This document shows, piece by piece, positions 7,934 through 16,866 of a DNA stretch of 64,000 bases. Both the position numbers and the translations under genes were made by a program. Numbering within the stretch: the stretch's first letter is position 1; every line of letters starts with the position of its first letter. The notes beneath the pieces are model-generated. The model searched no databases, had not been told where the DNA came from, and worked only from the letters and a program-made list of their open reading frames with translations. Source of the DNA: Streptomyces sp. TRM68416 (GTDB lineage Bacteria; Actinomycetota; Actinomycetes; Streptomycetales; Streptomycetaceae); contig NZ_JACVWU010000015.1 in the NCBI RefSeq assembly GCF_014596915.1, positions 62,001 through 126,000 of the forward strand. The letters are read 5' to 3'.

Positions 7934-9409
7934 TTACACGGGAAGGAAGTTGATCGGGTGGTTGTCGGTCGCCCACAGGTACTGGACCGCGTAGGCCCGC
8001 CAGGGGCGCCAGGCGGCGGCGCGTGCGGTGAGGGCGGCGGGGGTGGAGGGCAGGCCCAACTCGCCCGCCGCGCGCCGGATTCCGAGGTCGGTCGGCAGGA
8101 ACGCGTCGGGGTCGCCGAGGGCGCGCATCGCGATGACGTCGACCGTCCAGGGCCCGAAGCCGGGCAGGGCGAGGAGGCGGGCGCGCGCCTCCTGCCAGTC
8201 GCTTTCCACTCCCAAGTGGAGTGAGCCGTCCGCGAGTTGACTCACCAGCGTGGTGAACGTCGTGCGGCGGGTGCGGGGCATCGCCAGGGACTCGGGGTCC
8301 ACCGCCGCCAGCGCCGCGGGGGACGGGAACAGGTGGGTGAGGCCTCCCTCGGGGTCGTCGACCGGCTCGCCGTGCGCGGTGACCAGGCGGGCCGCGTGGG
8401 TGCGGGCGGCCGCCGTGGAGACCTGCTGGCCGAGCACGGCCCGTACGGCGAACTCGGCCTCGTCGACCGTGCGCGGGACGCGCCGGCCCGGGGCCTTGTC
8501 GACCAGGGGCGCGAGCAGCGGATCCGTGCGCAGCCGGTCGTCGATCGCGACCGGGTCGGCGTCCAGGTCGAGCATGCGGCGGCAGCGGCTGATGGCGACG
8601 GGCAGATCGCGCAGGTCACTGAGGGTGAGGCGGCAGGCGATGTGGTCGGGCCGCGGGGCCAGGGCCACGATGCCGTGGCCGTACGGCAGGCGCAGGGTGC
8701 GGCGGTAGGCGCCGTCCCGCCACTCCTCCACGCCCGGTACGGCGGTGGCCGCGAGGTGGCCGAAGAGGTTGTCGGGATTGAGGGGGGCGCGGAACGGCAG
8801 GCGCAGGGCGAGTGCTCCGGGGGTCCGGCCCGGTCGGGGTGCGCGGGCGCGCAGCTCGCTCGGGGCGAGGGCGAAGACCTCGCGCACGGTGTCGTTGAAG
8901 GTGCGGATGGAGGAGAAGCCGGCGGCGAAGGCGATCTCCGCCATGGGCAGTGCGGTCGTCTCGATCAACAGCCGGGCGGTCTGGGCCCGTTGGGCGCGGG
9001 CCAGGGCGAGCGGGCCCGCGCCCAGCTCGGCGAGGAGCTGGCGTTCGACCTGGCGGGTGCTGTAGCCGAGGCGGGCGGCGAGGCCGGGCACGCCCTCGCG
9101 GTCCACGACGCCGTCGGCGATCAGCCGCATGGCGCGGGCCACGAGGTCGGCGCGCAGGTTCCACTCCGGGGAGCCGGGGCTGGCGTCCGGGCGGCACCGC
9201 TTGCAGGCCCGGAAGCCGGCCTGCTGGCAGGCGGCCGCGCTCGGGTGGAACACCATGTTCTCCGGCTTGGGCGCGACCACGGGGCAGCTGGGCCGGCAGT
9301 AGATCCCGGTGGTCAGGACGGCCGTGTAGAACCAGCCGTCGAACCGCGCGTCCTTGGCCTGGACGGCCCGTACGCACGTCTCGGTGTCGGTGTGCATCCC
9401 CTTCTGCAT
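7934..9409 (-). CDS. alkA: Fused Ada-type regulator and AlkA-type DNA-3-methyladenine glycosylase
   Basis: A 491-residue fusion. Residues about 5-75 form the Ada methyl-acceptor zinc domain with YCRPSCP and CKRC cysteines. About 90-170 form an AraC-type helix-turn-helix pair (GYSTRQVERQLLAELG, FSSIRTFNDTVREVF). The C-terminal half is AlkA: LPGFGPWTVDVIAMRALGD with the catalytic Asp in AFLPTD. It thus senses methyl-phosphotriesters, activates transcription and excises alkylated bases. The ATG at 9409 has GAGG eight bases upstream; the ATG at 9397 has AAGGGG abutting it, too close. Such fusions are known in actinobacteria. Cotranscribed with ogt. Confidence 0.9.
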   Translation of the reverse strand: MQKGMHTDTETCVRAVQAKDARFDGWFYTAVLTTGIYCRPSCPVVAPKPENMVFHPSAAACQQAGFRACKRCRPDASPGSPEWNLRADLVARAMRLIADGVVDREGVPGLAARLGYSTRQVERQLLAELGAGPLALARAQRAQTARLLIETTALPMAEIAFAAGFSSIRTFNDTVREVFALAPSELRARAPRPGRTPGALALRLPFRAPLNPDNLFGHLAATAVPGVEEWRDGAYRRTLRLPYGHGIVALAPRPDHIACRLTLSDLRDLPVAISRCRRMLDLDADPVAIDDRLRTDPLLAPLVDKAPGRRVPRTVDEAEFAVRAVLGQQVSTAAARTHAARLVTAHGEPVDDPEGGLTHLFPSPAALAAVDPESLAMPRTRRTTFTTLVSQLADGSLHLGVESDWQEARARLLALPGFGPWTVDVIAMRALGDPDAFLPTDLGIRRAAGELGLPSTPAALTARAAAWRPWRAYAVQYLWATDNHPINFLPV

Positions 9410-9464
9410 GCGTCCAGCCTCGCCCATGCGCACGGCCGGGGCTGGCGAGAATCCGACATCAACC

Positions 9465-11369
9465 TCAGCGGTCCTGGGACCATGCCGATTCACGCAGGAG
9501 CCGCAGTCCGTTGAGGCCGACCAGCACGGTCGAGCCCTCGTGTCCGGCGACGCCGAGCGGGAGCGGGAGGTGGCCGATGAGGTCCCACAGGACCAGGCCG
9601 GTGATGAACACGCCCGCGATGACCAGGTTCTGCACGACCAGGCGGCGGGCGGCCCGGGAGAGCCGTACGACGGCCGGTACGGTCGTCAGCTCGTCGCGCA
9701 CGATCACCGCGTCCGCCGTCTCCAGGGCCAGGTCGGATCCGGCGCGGCCCATGGCGATGCCGGAGTGGGCGGCGGCGAGGGCGGGGGCGTCGTTGACGCC
9801 GTCGCCGACGAAGAGCACCTTGCGGCCACTGTCCTGGAGGCCGTGCACGGCGTCGACCTTGCCCTCGGGCAGCAGTCCGGAGCGTACGTCGGTGAGGCCG
9901 GTGGCCTCGGCGACGCGGGCGGCGGCGCCCGCGTGGTCGCCGGTGAGGAGGACGGGGGCGGTGCCGGTCAGGGCGGTGAGGGCGGCCGTGGTGGCGGGGG
10001 CCTCGGCGCGCAGGCGGTCGGTGAGGGCGAGGGTGCCGACGGGCCTGCCGTCCCGGGTCACCTCTACGGCGGTGGCGTCGCTGTCGGCGTCCGCGCGGCC
10101 GACGGTCACGGTGTGCCCGGCGACGGTGGCGGCGACACCGCGGCCCGGGGTGGCCGTGAAGTCCTCGGCGGGGGCGAGGGCGAGGCCCCGGGCGCGGGCG
10201 GCGGCGACGACGGCGCGGGCCAGCGGGTGCTCGCTGGGGTACTCGGCGGCCGCGGCCAGCGCGAGCAGGGCGTCCTCGTCGAGGCCGGAGTCCGGCAACG
10301 GCCGTACGTCGGTCACCTCGGGGGCGCCTTCGGTGAGGGTGCCGGTCTTGTCCAGGGCGGTGGTGTCGATCTCGCCGAGGCGTTCCATGGCGACGGCCGA
10401 CTTGACCAGGACGCCGTGCCGGCCGGCGTTGGCGATGGCGGACAGCAGCGGCGGCATGGTGGCGAGGACGACCGCGCACGGGGAGGCGACGATCATGAAG
10501 GTCATGGCGCGCAGCAGGGCATCGGTGAGGTTCTCGCCGAACAGGAGCGGCACGCCGAAGACCGCGAGGGTGGCGAGCACCATGCCGACCGCGTAGCGCT
10601 GCTCGATCCGCTCGATGAACAGCTGGGTCGGCGCCTTGGTGCGGGAGGCCTCCTCGACCAGGGTGACGATACGGGCGATCACCGAGTCGGCGGGGTCGCG
10701 CTCGACGCGGACGCGGAGGGCGCCGGCGCCGTTGAGGGTGCCCGCGAAGACCTCGTCGCCGGGGCGCTTGACGACCGGGAGGGGCTCGCCGGTGATGGTG
10801 GCCTCGTCGGCCTCGCTGGTGCCGTCCAGGACGCGGCCGTCGGCGCCGACGCGTTCGCCGGGGCGGATCAACAGGGTGTCGCCGACGGTGAGGTCGGCGG
10901 TGGGGACGGTCTCCTCGCCGTCGCCGTCGTCGGTGACGCGGGTGGCGGTGGTCGGGGCCAGGTCGAGCAGACCGCGTACCGAGTCGGCGGTGCGGGCGGT
11001 GGCCAGGGCCTCCAGGGCGCCGGAGGTGGCGAAGATGACGATGAGCAGGGCTCCGTCGAGGACCTGTCCGATCGCGGCCGCCCCGAGTGCCGCGACGATC
11101 ATCAGCAGGTCGACGTCGAGGGTCTTCTCGCGCAGCGCCCGCAGCCCTTCGAGGGCGGGCTCCCAGCCGCCGGTGACGTAGGCGACGGCGTACAGGGGGC
11201 CGTAGGTCCAGGCGGGCGCGCCGGTGAGGTCGAGGGCGAGGCCCAGCAGGAAGGCGACGGTCGCGGCGAGCGCCCAGCGGGCCTCGGGCAGGGCGAGGAT
11301 CCGGGTGCGGCGGCGGGGTGTCGCCGGAGGGGCCGTGGGGGCAGGGGTGGGTGCGAGGGTCGTGGACAC
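9465..11369 (-). CDS. P1B-4-type metal-exporting ATPase (CoaT/CtpD/CtpJ-like)
   Basis: About 634 residues. Seen: phosphorylation motif DKTGT, TGDHAG, GVNDAPALAAAHSG, and the membrane metal motif SPC (in VASPCAVV) instead of CPC. The C-terminus carries HEGST in the last membrane segment. SPC plus HEGxT defines the P1B-4 group, which exports Co2+, Fe2+, Zn2+ or Ni2+. There is no N-terminal CxxC metal domain, also typical of this group. The start is uncertain: GTG 11369 and ATG 11381 are possible, while the ATG at 11393 lies inside the operator palindrome. Divergent from an ArsR-type sensor whose metal ligands match CzrA/NmtR, so expression is probably metal-induced. Confidence 0.88.
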   Translation of the reverse strand: MSTTLAPTPAPTAPPATPRRRTRILALPEARWALAATVAFLLGLALDLTGAPAWTYGPLYAVAYVTGGWEPALEGLRALREKTLDVDLLMIVAALGAAAIGQVLDGALLIVIFATSGALEALATARTADSVRGLLDLAPTTATRVTDDGDGEETVPTADLTVGDTLLIRPGERVGADGRVLDGTSEADEATITGEPLPVVKRPGDEVFAGTLNGAGALRVRVERDPADSVIARIVTLVEEASRTKAPTQLFIERIEQRYAVGMVLATLAVFGVPLLFGENLTDALLRAMTFMIVASPCAVVLATMPPLLSAIANAGRHGVLVKSAVAMERLGEIDTTALDKTGTLTEGAPEVTDVRPLPDSGLDEDALLALAAAAEYPSEHPLARAVVAAARARGLALAPAEDFTATPGRGVAATVAGHTVTVGRADADSDATAVEVTRDGRPVGTLALTDRLRAEAPATTAALTALTGTAPVLLTGDHAGAAARVAEATGLTDVRSGLLPEGKVDAVHGLQDSGRKVLFVGDGVNDAPALAAAHSGIAMGRAGSDLALETADAVIVRDELTTVPAVVRLSRAARRLVVQNLVIAGVFITGLVLWDLIGHLPLPLGVAGHEGSTVLVGLNGLRLLRESAWSQDR

Positions 11370-11388
11370 CCGGCCCACCATACAGGAA

Positions 11389-11418
11389 CACATGAAGACT
11401 CATTCATCTGTTCATGTG
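11389..11418. promoter_or_regulatory. Operator palindrome for the ArsR/SmtB-type metal sensor
   Basis: CACATGAA and TTCATGTG form a perfect 8-bp inverted repeat with a 14-base spacer that itself contains ATTCAT. The TGAA/TTCA arms resemble the AT-rich dyads bound by SmtB/CzrA-family repressors. It sits between the divergent ATPase and sensor genes, about 8 bases upstream of the sensor -10 hexamer, so occupancy would block both promoters. Confidence 0.75.
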
Positions 11419-11425
11419 CGGTGGG

Positions 11426-11431
11426 TAAGAT
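11426..11431 (+). promoter_or_regulatory. -10 element of the metal-sensor gene, leaderless
   Basis: TAAGAT stands seven bases before the ATG at 11439 and no Shine-Dalgarno lies between. Transcription would start at or next to the A of the start codon. Confidence 0.55.
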
Positions 11432-11438
11432 ACCCCTC

Positions 11439-11795
11439 ATGGGTCATGGAGCCGTCACCACCACCGACAGTGAGCGCGTACGTCTGGACCCGGACAACGT
11501 CGCGAAGGTGGCCACCACCCTCCAGGCCCTGTCCACCCCCTCCCGTCTGCTGATCCTCGCCCGGCTGCGCGAAGGTCCGCTGCCCGCGACGGAGTTGGCG
11601 GCCGAGGTGGGCATGGAGCAGTCCGCCTGCTCGCACCAGCTGCGGCTGCTGCGCAACCTGGGTCTGGTGGTCGGCGAACGGCGCGGCCGTTCCGTGGTGT
11701 ACGCGCTGCACGACCACCATGTCGCCGAGCTCCTCGACCAGGCCGTCTACCACGTGGAGCACCTGCGCCTCGGGCTCAGCGACAGCGCCGAGTGA
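11439..11795 (+). CDS. ArsR/SmtB-family metal-responsive repressor, CzrA/NmtR-like
   Basis: A 118-residue winged-helix repressor. The recognition region is EQSACSHQLRLLRNLGLV (about 60-77). The C-terminal helix carries Asp92, His94, His105 and His108, that is D-x-H-x10-H-x2-H, the alpha-5 ligand set of CzrA (zinc/cobalt) and of the NmtR core (nickel/cobalt). The extra C-terminal histidines of NmtR are absent, favouring zinc or cobalt. Known behaviour of the family: the apo-protein binds the operator and metal releases it. It is divergent from a P1B-4 ATPase, with the palindrome between them, so it probably represses both. Confidence 0.9.
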   Translation: MGHGAVTTTDSERVRLDPDNVAKVATTLQALSTPSRLLILARLREGPLPATELAAEVGMEQSACSHQLRLLRNLGLVVGERRGRSVVYALHDHHVAELLDQAVYHVEHLRLGLSDSAE

Positions 11796-11908
11796 GGACG
11801 CGGCGGGCCGCAGCACGGGGCGGCTGGCTACGGAGACGGGGACCGGGGTTCCGGTGACCGCCTGGGGGCTCCGCCCCCAGACCCCCGGCCTTTGCCCACC
11901 CACCACCC

Positions 11909-12085
11909 GTCTCGGTGGGCCAAGAGGTGACGAGGCCGGACCCGCACCGCCCCCGCCCCGTCGCCCCCCGATCCAACCCCGTCCCGGTAGGCCAAGGAGT
12001 GGCGAGGCCGGACCCGCACCACCCCCGCCCCCGGTCCGACCCCGTCCCGGTGGGCCAAGAGGTGGCGAGGCCGGTTCGCGTCGCT
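11909..12085. repeat. Imperfect tandem repeat, about 65-72 bp, 2.5 copies, intergenic
   Basis: Three copies beginning GTCYCGGTRGGCCAAG and continuing to a GCGAGGCCGG-type end start at 11909, 11981 and 12044. Between them runs C-rich filler. The array fills the 295-base gap between the metal sensor and the convergent MATE gene. No coding frame in it looks real. Confidence 0.7.
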
Positions 12086-12090
12086 CCGCC

Positions 12091-13479
12091 TCACACAGCA
12101 GCCGCCGGCTCCCCCACCCCCCGCAGGGCCAACCCCCGGTTGTACCGCCGCAGTAGCAGTACAGCGGTCGCCGCCAGGCCGGTCAGCAGGCCCAGCCACA
12201 CGCCCACCGAGTCCAGCCCGGCCGCCTCGCCCAGCAGCCACGCCGCGGGCAGGCCGATCAGCCAGTAGCCGACCAGGGTGACGCGGAAGCCGCCCTTCGT
12301 GTCGTCGAGGCCGCGCAGGAGGCCCACGCCGATGTTCTGGGCGCAGTCGAAGAACTGGAGGACCGCCGCGACGAGGAGGAGGTTCGTGGCGATGTCCGTC
12401 GCGCTGCGGTCGTCGAGGAACGGGCGCAGGACCAGCCCGGGGAGGAACAGGTAGATCACGCCCACCACGGCCATGACCGCCGCCGCGCAGGCGAGCGCGG
12501 TGTTCTTGATGCGCTGGGCCGACTCCACGCGGCCCAGGGCGAGTTCACGGCTGACGTTGATGGACGCCGCGTGGGACAGGCCGACGGCGATCTGGAAGAC
12601 GATGTAGATCAGCTGGTTGACGGCGGTGTGGGCGGCCAGGGCCGCGCTGCCGAAGGTGCCGATCAGCAGGGCCACGACGGAGAAGAAGCCCGCCTCCGAG
12701 CCGTAGGTGGCCGCGATCGGCAGGCCCAGGCCGGTCAGCCTGCGCAGGGTGGCCGGGCGGGTCTTCCAGATGCGGACGTCCATCAGGGGCGCCAGTTCGG
12801 GGTCGCGGCGCGCGGAGGCGTACAGCGCCACGCAGGTCAGCACGTACACCAGGCTGGTCGCGACGCCGATGCCGGGCAGGCCCAGCTCCGGCAGGACCCA
12901 AGTGCCGTGCACCAGGACCCAGTTGAGCCCGGCGTTCACAGCGACCGACGCGATGGTGATGCGCAGCAGCGCCTGCGGGCGGCGCATGCCGACGGTGAAC
13001 TGGCGGACGGCCTGGAACCAGAGGCAGGGGATCAGGCCCGGCGCGAGGGCGAGCAGGACCGGCCAGGCCGTGTCCACGACGTCCGGGTCCTGACCCAGGT
13101 ACGCGACGGCCCGCCCGATCAGCAGGATCGCCAGCGCGCCCACCGCCCCGGAGAGGGTGGCCAGCGCGAGCGCGCCGCGGACGACCTCGCGCACCTCCTC
13201 CCGTGCCTCGTCGGTGAGTTCGGTCTCCTCGTCGCGCGCGGAAGCGGCGGAGACCTGGTTGCCCACGGCGGTGACCATGCCGACGCCCATGGTGCGCAGC
13301 TGGTTGAAGATGACCAGCGCGAGGCCGCCGCCCGCCAGGGCCTCGGTGCCCATCAGGCCCATCATCACCGTGTCGGTGGTGGTGAGCGCGACCTGGGCGA
13401 GCTGGGTCAGGGCGAGCGGGACGGCCAGGACGGCCAGGGCGCGGCTGTCGCGCAGCAGGGTCGTGAACGGTGTCGGCAT
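12091..13479 (-). CDS. MATE-family efflux transporter
   Basis: A 462-residue multidrug and toxic compound extrusion protein with about 12 hydrophobic helices in two repeated bundles; DTVMMGLMGTEALAGGGL near residue 36 matches the family's first-helix region. It exports substrates using a Na+ or H+ gradient. It is the last gene of a leftward operon with diaminopropionate-type biosynthetic enzymes; its ATG is five bases after the SbnA-like stop. By context it is the likely exporter of that pathway's product, a task more often done by MFS proteins in siderophore loci. The link is inferred. Confidence 0.85.
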   Translation of the reverse strand: MPTPFTTLLRDSRALAVLAVPLALTQLAQVALTTTDTVMMGLMGTEALAGGGLALVIFNQLRTMGVGMVTAVGNQVSAASARDEETELTDEAREEVREVVRGALALATLSGAVGALAILLIGRAVAYLGQDPDVVDTAWPVLLALAPGLIPCLWFQAVRQFTVGMRRPQALLRITIASVAVNAGLNWVLVHGTWVLPELGLPGIGVATSLVYVLTCVALYASARRDPELAPLMDVRIWKTRPATLRRLTGLGLPIAATYGSEAGFFSVVALLIGTFGSAALAAHTAVNQLIYIVFQIAVGLSHAASINVSRELALGRVESAQRIKNTALACAAAVMAVVGVIYLFLPGLVLRPFLDDRSATDIATNLLLVAAVLQFFDCAQNIGVGLLRGLDDTKGGFRVTLVGYWLIGLPAAWLLGEAAGLDSVGVWLGLLTGLAATAVLLLRRYNRGLALRGVGEPAAAV

Positions 13480-13484
13480 CGGGC

Positions 13485-14513
13485 TCAGTTCTCGCGGAGT
13501 TTCGTCAGCAGCTCCTCGACCTCGCGTTCGATGTCGGGGTCGATGAGCGATCGGGCGTTCATCCAGTCGTCGTTGAAGACGGTGTCCATGTACTTCTCCC
13601 CGCCGTCATTGACCAGGGCGACCATAGTCGTGCCCGGGGCCAGCGAGGTCATGCGGGTCAGCGCCGCGTGCACGACCCCGCCCGCGGAGCCGCCGATGAG
13701 CAGACCGACCCGGCGGGCCAGCACCCGTGCGGTGGCGAAGGCCTCGACGTCGCCGACCTTGACGCCCTCGTCGAGGAGGTCGTAGTCGACCATCGCGCCG
13801 ATGGTGGCGCCCTCGGGGGTGCCGGTGCCGGACTGGTAGTAGTCGTGGGCGGGCGGGCCGAAGGCGATCGACCCCTTCGGCTCGACGCCGACGATCCGCA
13901 CCCCGGGCACGGACCTGCGCAGCTCCCCGCCGGTGCCGAAGAGTCCGCCGCCGGTGCCGACGGCGCCGATCAGTATGTCGATACGGCCGTCCAGGGCGGC
14001 GTGGAGTTCGTGCGCCACGGGCCGGTAACCGTCCCCGTTGGCCCGGTTGTTGTGCTGCTCGGTGAAGTAGGCGTTGTCGCCCTCGGCGGCGAGCTTCTCG
14101 GCGTACTCCTCGCGGGCCGCGGTGGCGAGTTCCTCGTCGCCCTCGTCGGCGACGTAGACGAGTTCGGCGCCGAGGGCCTTCATGCCGCGCAGCTTGTCGA
14201 CGGCGGCGTGGTGGTCGACGACCGCGGTGAAGGTGTAGCCGCGTTCGGCGGCGACGACGGCGAGGCCGAGGCCGGTGTTGCCGGAGGTGGATTCGACGAT
14301 CCGGCCGCCGGGGCGCAGCAGTCCGCGCTCCTCGGCGTCGACGACCATCTGGCGGGCCATGCGGATCTTCGCGGTGCCGGTCGGGTTGAACTGCTCCAGT
14401 TTCAGCAGCAGTCGGCTGCCGGTGGCCGTGCGGCACAGCTCCAGCAGCGGGGTGTGGCCGATGAGGTCGGTGACCCGGCTGACCACGGCGGGACGCGTGA
14501 GCGCCTTGTCCAT
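13485..14513 (-). CDS. SbnA-like PLP enzyme, 2,3-diaminopropionate (ACEGA) synthase family
   Basis: A 342-residue fold-type II PLP enzyme of the cysteine synthase family. Lys49 in NPTGTAKIR is the Schiff-base lysine; STSGNTG (75-81) binds the substrate carboxylate and GTGGGLFGTGG the phosphate. The GTAKIR form, unlike the GxSKDR of true cysteine synthases, is a feature of SbnA-type enzymes, which join O-phosphoserine and glutamate into N-(1-amino-1-carboxy-2-ethyl)-glutamate. Its operon partner is an SbnB-like dehydrogenase, the known second step to L-2,3-diaminopropionate. The start ATG has GAGGAG upstream. A cysteine or cystathionine synthase role is less likely given these neighbours. Confidence 0.82.
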   Translation of the reverse strand: MDKALTRPAVVSRVTDLIGHTPLLELCRTATGSRLLLKLEQFNPTGTAKIRMARQMVVDAEERGLLRPGGRIVESTSGNTGLGLAVVAAERGYTFTAVVDHHAAVDKLRGMKALGAELVYVADEGDEELATAAREEYAEKLAAEGDNAYFTEQHNNRANGDGYRPVAHELHAALDGRIDILIGAVGTGGGLFGTGGELRRSVPGVRIVGVEPKGSIAFGPPAHDYYQSGTGTPEGATIGAMVDYDLLDEGVKVGDVEAFATARVLARRVGLLIGGSAGGVVHAALTRMTSLAPGTTMVALVNDGGEKYMDTVFNDDWMNARSLIDPDIEREVEELLTKLREN

Positions 14514-14539
14514 CGGGGGCTCCTCAGAGGGGGTTCGAG

Positions 14540-15883
14540 TCAGCGGTCCAGGCGCCAGCGGGTCGCTCCGCAGCCGACGGCGTCGAGGACGACCTTGGGC
14601 GGGAGCGGGAGTTCGTGGAAGGGGGATTCGTTGGAGTCCATCTGGTATCCGGCGGTGTTGGGGTAGACGAGCAGGTCGCCGGGTGCGGGCCGGGCCGCGA
14701 GGCGCACCTTGCGCCAGGTGACCATGTCGGACTCCAGGCAGGTGGCGCCGCCGACGCACGCGGCGTACGGCTCGTCCGAGGTCGCCTGCGGGGCCCGGTC
14801 CGGTGCGGGCAGGAGCACGGGGTCAGGCAGGTACTCGCTGGCGAACCACTGCTCGGACAGGCTGAGGCTGCTGCCGTCCACGGTGACGATGCCGTGGCCG
14901 CCGCGGTCCTTGACGCCCTGGACGCGGAAGACCGTGCAGCCGGCCCGGTCCAGCAGCGCCCGGCCGGGCTCCAGCAGCAGCGCCACCCCGGCCTCGCGCA
15001 GCCGCCCGGCGAGTCCGTGCGCGGCGAGGACGGCGCGCAGGGCGTCGGGGCCCGCCACGGGCGAGTGGTACGGGTAGAAGTCCGCCGCGGTGAAGGACTT
15101 CCCGGCGTGGTAGTGCTCGGGGCGCTGCTCGCGCAGGTAGGTCTCCCAGTGCGCGGCGTCGGTGTAGTCGACGGCGAAGCCGCCGCCGATGCTGATCCGG
15201 TCCGCGCGCAGCCCTTCCGCCCTCGCCTTGAGGCAGAGTTCGACCAGGTCGGCGGCGAACTCGGCGCGCTGCACGGGGTCGTAGCCGGAGAGGTGGAAGG
15301 AGAAGCCCTCCATGACGAGGGCGTCGCCCGCCGTCCGGCAGCGGTCGAGGGCGGCGCTCGACTCCCGTTCGTCCAGGCCGAACCGGCTGTGCGGCTGGGC
15401 GGGCGGCAGCCGTCTGAGCAGGACGCGGGCCGGGCGGGCGACGGACCGGGCGGTCGCGATGACGCGGTCCAGTTCGTCGAGGGCGTCCACGGCGATCAGG
15501 CTGCCCTGGAGCACGGCGACGCGCAGCAGCCGGTCGGCCTTGGCGGGACCGGTGACCACGACGTGCTCGCCGCGCACCCCGTGCCCGAGCGCGTCGCGCA
15601 GCTCGCCGAGGCTCGCCACGTCGACGCCGGTGCCGGTCACGGCGCAGCGTTCGATCCAGGCGGCAGCCTTGTTGGCCTTCTTCGCGTAGTACACCCGCCC
15701 CTCGACACCGGCCTCGTCGAGCACCGTCCGGAAAGCGGCGGTGTTGGCGTCGAAGCGCTCGGGCAGCAGCAGGTGGAACGGTCCGCCGAGCGCGTACGAG
15801 AGTTGGTGCGGGAGCCCGCCGGTGAGTACGGCGGCGAGCTGCGGGTCGGGGTGGGCGGGCAGCGGCGGTGCCGCGTCGGTCAC
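14540..15883 (-). CDS. Alanine-racemase-fold PLP decarboxylase (SbnH/DapDC/ODC type)
   Basis: A 447-residue group IV decarboxylase. Lys69 in YYAKKANK is the PLP lysine; SFHLSGYD, the glycine-rich ISIGGGFAVDY and the C-terminal CVGGATCLESD (active-site Cys, then substrate-binding Asp) fit the diaminopimelate/ornithine decarboxylase fold. In staphyloferrin B synthesis the SbnH member decarboxylates a diaminopropionate-bearing intermediate to the ethylenediamine unit. Next to SbnA- and SbnB-like genes, decarboxylation of diaminopropionate or a conjugate is the likely role (inferred). The GTG start overlaps the previous stop as GTGA, so it is translationally coupled. Confidence 0.82.
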   Translation of the reverse strand: MTDAAPPLPAHPDPQLAAVLTGGLPHQLSYALGGPFHLLLPERFDANTAAFRTVLDEAGVEGRVYYAKKANKAAAWIERCAVTGTGVDVASLGELRDALGHGVRGEHVVVTGPAKADRLLRVAVLQGSLIAVDALDELDRVIATARSVARPARVLLRRLPPAQPHSRFGLDERESSAALDRCRTAGDALVMEGFSFHLSGYDPVQRAEFAADLVELCLKARAEGLRADRISIGGGFAVDYTDAAHWETYLREQRPEHYHAGKSFTAADFYPYHSPVAGPDALRAVLAAHGLAGRLREAGVALLLEPGRALLDRAGCTVFRVQGVKDRGGHGIVTVDGSSLSLSEQWFASEYLPDPVLLPAPDRAPQATSDEPYAACVGGATCLESDMVTWRKVRLAARPAPGDLLVYPNTAGYQMDSNESPFHELPLPPKVVLDAVGCGATRWRLDR

Positions 15884-16866
15884 TGCCACAGCCGCACCTG
15901 CGTGCCCAGGCCCTGTTCGATGGCCAGTTGGGCGAAGCGGTGGCCGAGGGCGATGTCGGTGACGACAAGACCGCTGTTGTAGGCGAAGATCCGTTCCTCG
16001 GCCGCGAGCCGGCCGCGGGCCCGGCCCGCGAGCACCTCGGGGAACTCGGCGTCCACGGCCGGGAATCGGCCGTCGGCGTCGGCCATGTCGGTGCCGGTGA
16101 CCACCATCTGGGCCTCGCTGGTGGCGATGACCCGGTCCGCACGCTGCAGGGTGGAGGGGGCGATGCCGTGGCCGACGAGGATCGACACGGCACCCGGCTT
16201 CAGGTCGTCCGACTCCACGTGGGCCGGGGTGTGCTGCCCGGCGGTGGCGATCACCACGTCGGCCTCGGCCGCGGCGGCACGCACATCCTCCACGACCTCC
16301 AACTCCCGCTCGGGGAAGTGGTGGTGGAGGCGCTCGCGCACCGCGGCGAGACCGTCGGGGTGGGTGCCGTAGACCATCAGGCGGTCCAGCTCGGGCAGGG
16401 TGGTGAGCAGGAACGGCAGGGCCAGGCGGCCCTGTGTGCCGGTGCCGATGACGAGGGCGCTGCGGCTGCCGGGGGCCGCGCATGCGCGGGCGAGCAGCGC
16501 GGAGACAGCCGGGGTGCGCAGGGAGCCGATGCGGCCGCAGTCCATCATCGCGACGGGCAGGCCGGTGGTGTCGTCGTAGAGGCTCAGGGTCGTGTAGTAG
16601 TGCTGCTGGTCACGGGACTTGTCCAGGCCGTGCTTGTACGAGGTCTTCACCGCGACGACGCCTCGGACGCCGTCGCGGCCGAGCATGGCGTAGGAGACGG
16701 AGTGGCCGTCCTCCGGCTTGACGGTGAGCTTGCGGGGGTTGGCGGACTTGCCGTCGGCCAGGGTGCGGTACGCCTGCTCCACCACGTCGACGACATCGGT
16801 GAGGGAGATGTCGATGCCGGCCAGGTCGCTGGTGCTGAGGATGCGCAGCGTCTTGTCGTCGGTCAC
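15880..16866 (-). CDS. SbnB-like dehydrogenase, ornithine cyclodeaminase/mu-crystallin family
   Basis: A 328-residue NAD-dependent enzyme with GTGTQG at 141-146 (Rossmann) and the substrate loop KTSYKHGLDKSRDQQHYYTT near 74-93. SbnB oxidises N-(1-amino-1-carboxy-2-ethyl)-glutamate to L-2,3-diaminopropionate and 2-oxoglutarate. The family also holds ornithine cyclodeaminases and opine-type reductases. Pairing with the SbnA-like gene makes the diaminopropionate route the best reading. The GTG start overlaps the upstream oxygenase stop (GTGA) and the stop overlaps the downstream decarboxylase start, so three genes are tightly coupled. Confidence 0.82.
   Translation of the reverse strand: MTDDKTLRILSTSDLAGIDISLTDVVDVVEQAYRTLADGKSANPRKLTVKPEDGHSVSYAMLGRDGVRGVVAVKTSYKHGLDKSRDQQHYYTTLSLYDDTTGLPVAMMDCGRIGSLRTPAVSALLARACAAPGSRSALVIGTGTQGRLALPFLLTTLPELDRLMVYGTHPDGLAAVRERLHHHFPERELEVVEDVRAAAAEADVVIATAGQHTPAHVESDDLKPGAVSILVGHGIAPSTLQRADRVIATSEAQMVVTGTDMADADGRFPAVDAEFPEVLAGRARGRLAAEERIFAYNSGLVVTDIALGHRFAQLAIEQGLGTQVRLWQ

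Noticed and set aside
8237..9514. Rightward frame of 425 codons opposite the ada-alkA gene
   Set aside because: The leftward frame has complete Ada, AraC and AlkA motifs; the opposite frame is only Gly/Ala/Arg-rich shadow sequence.
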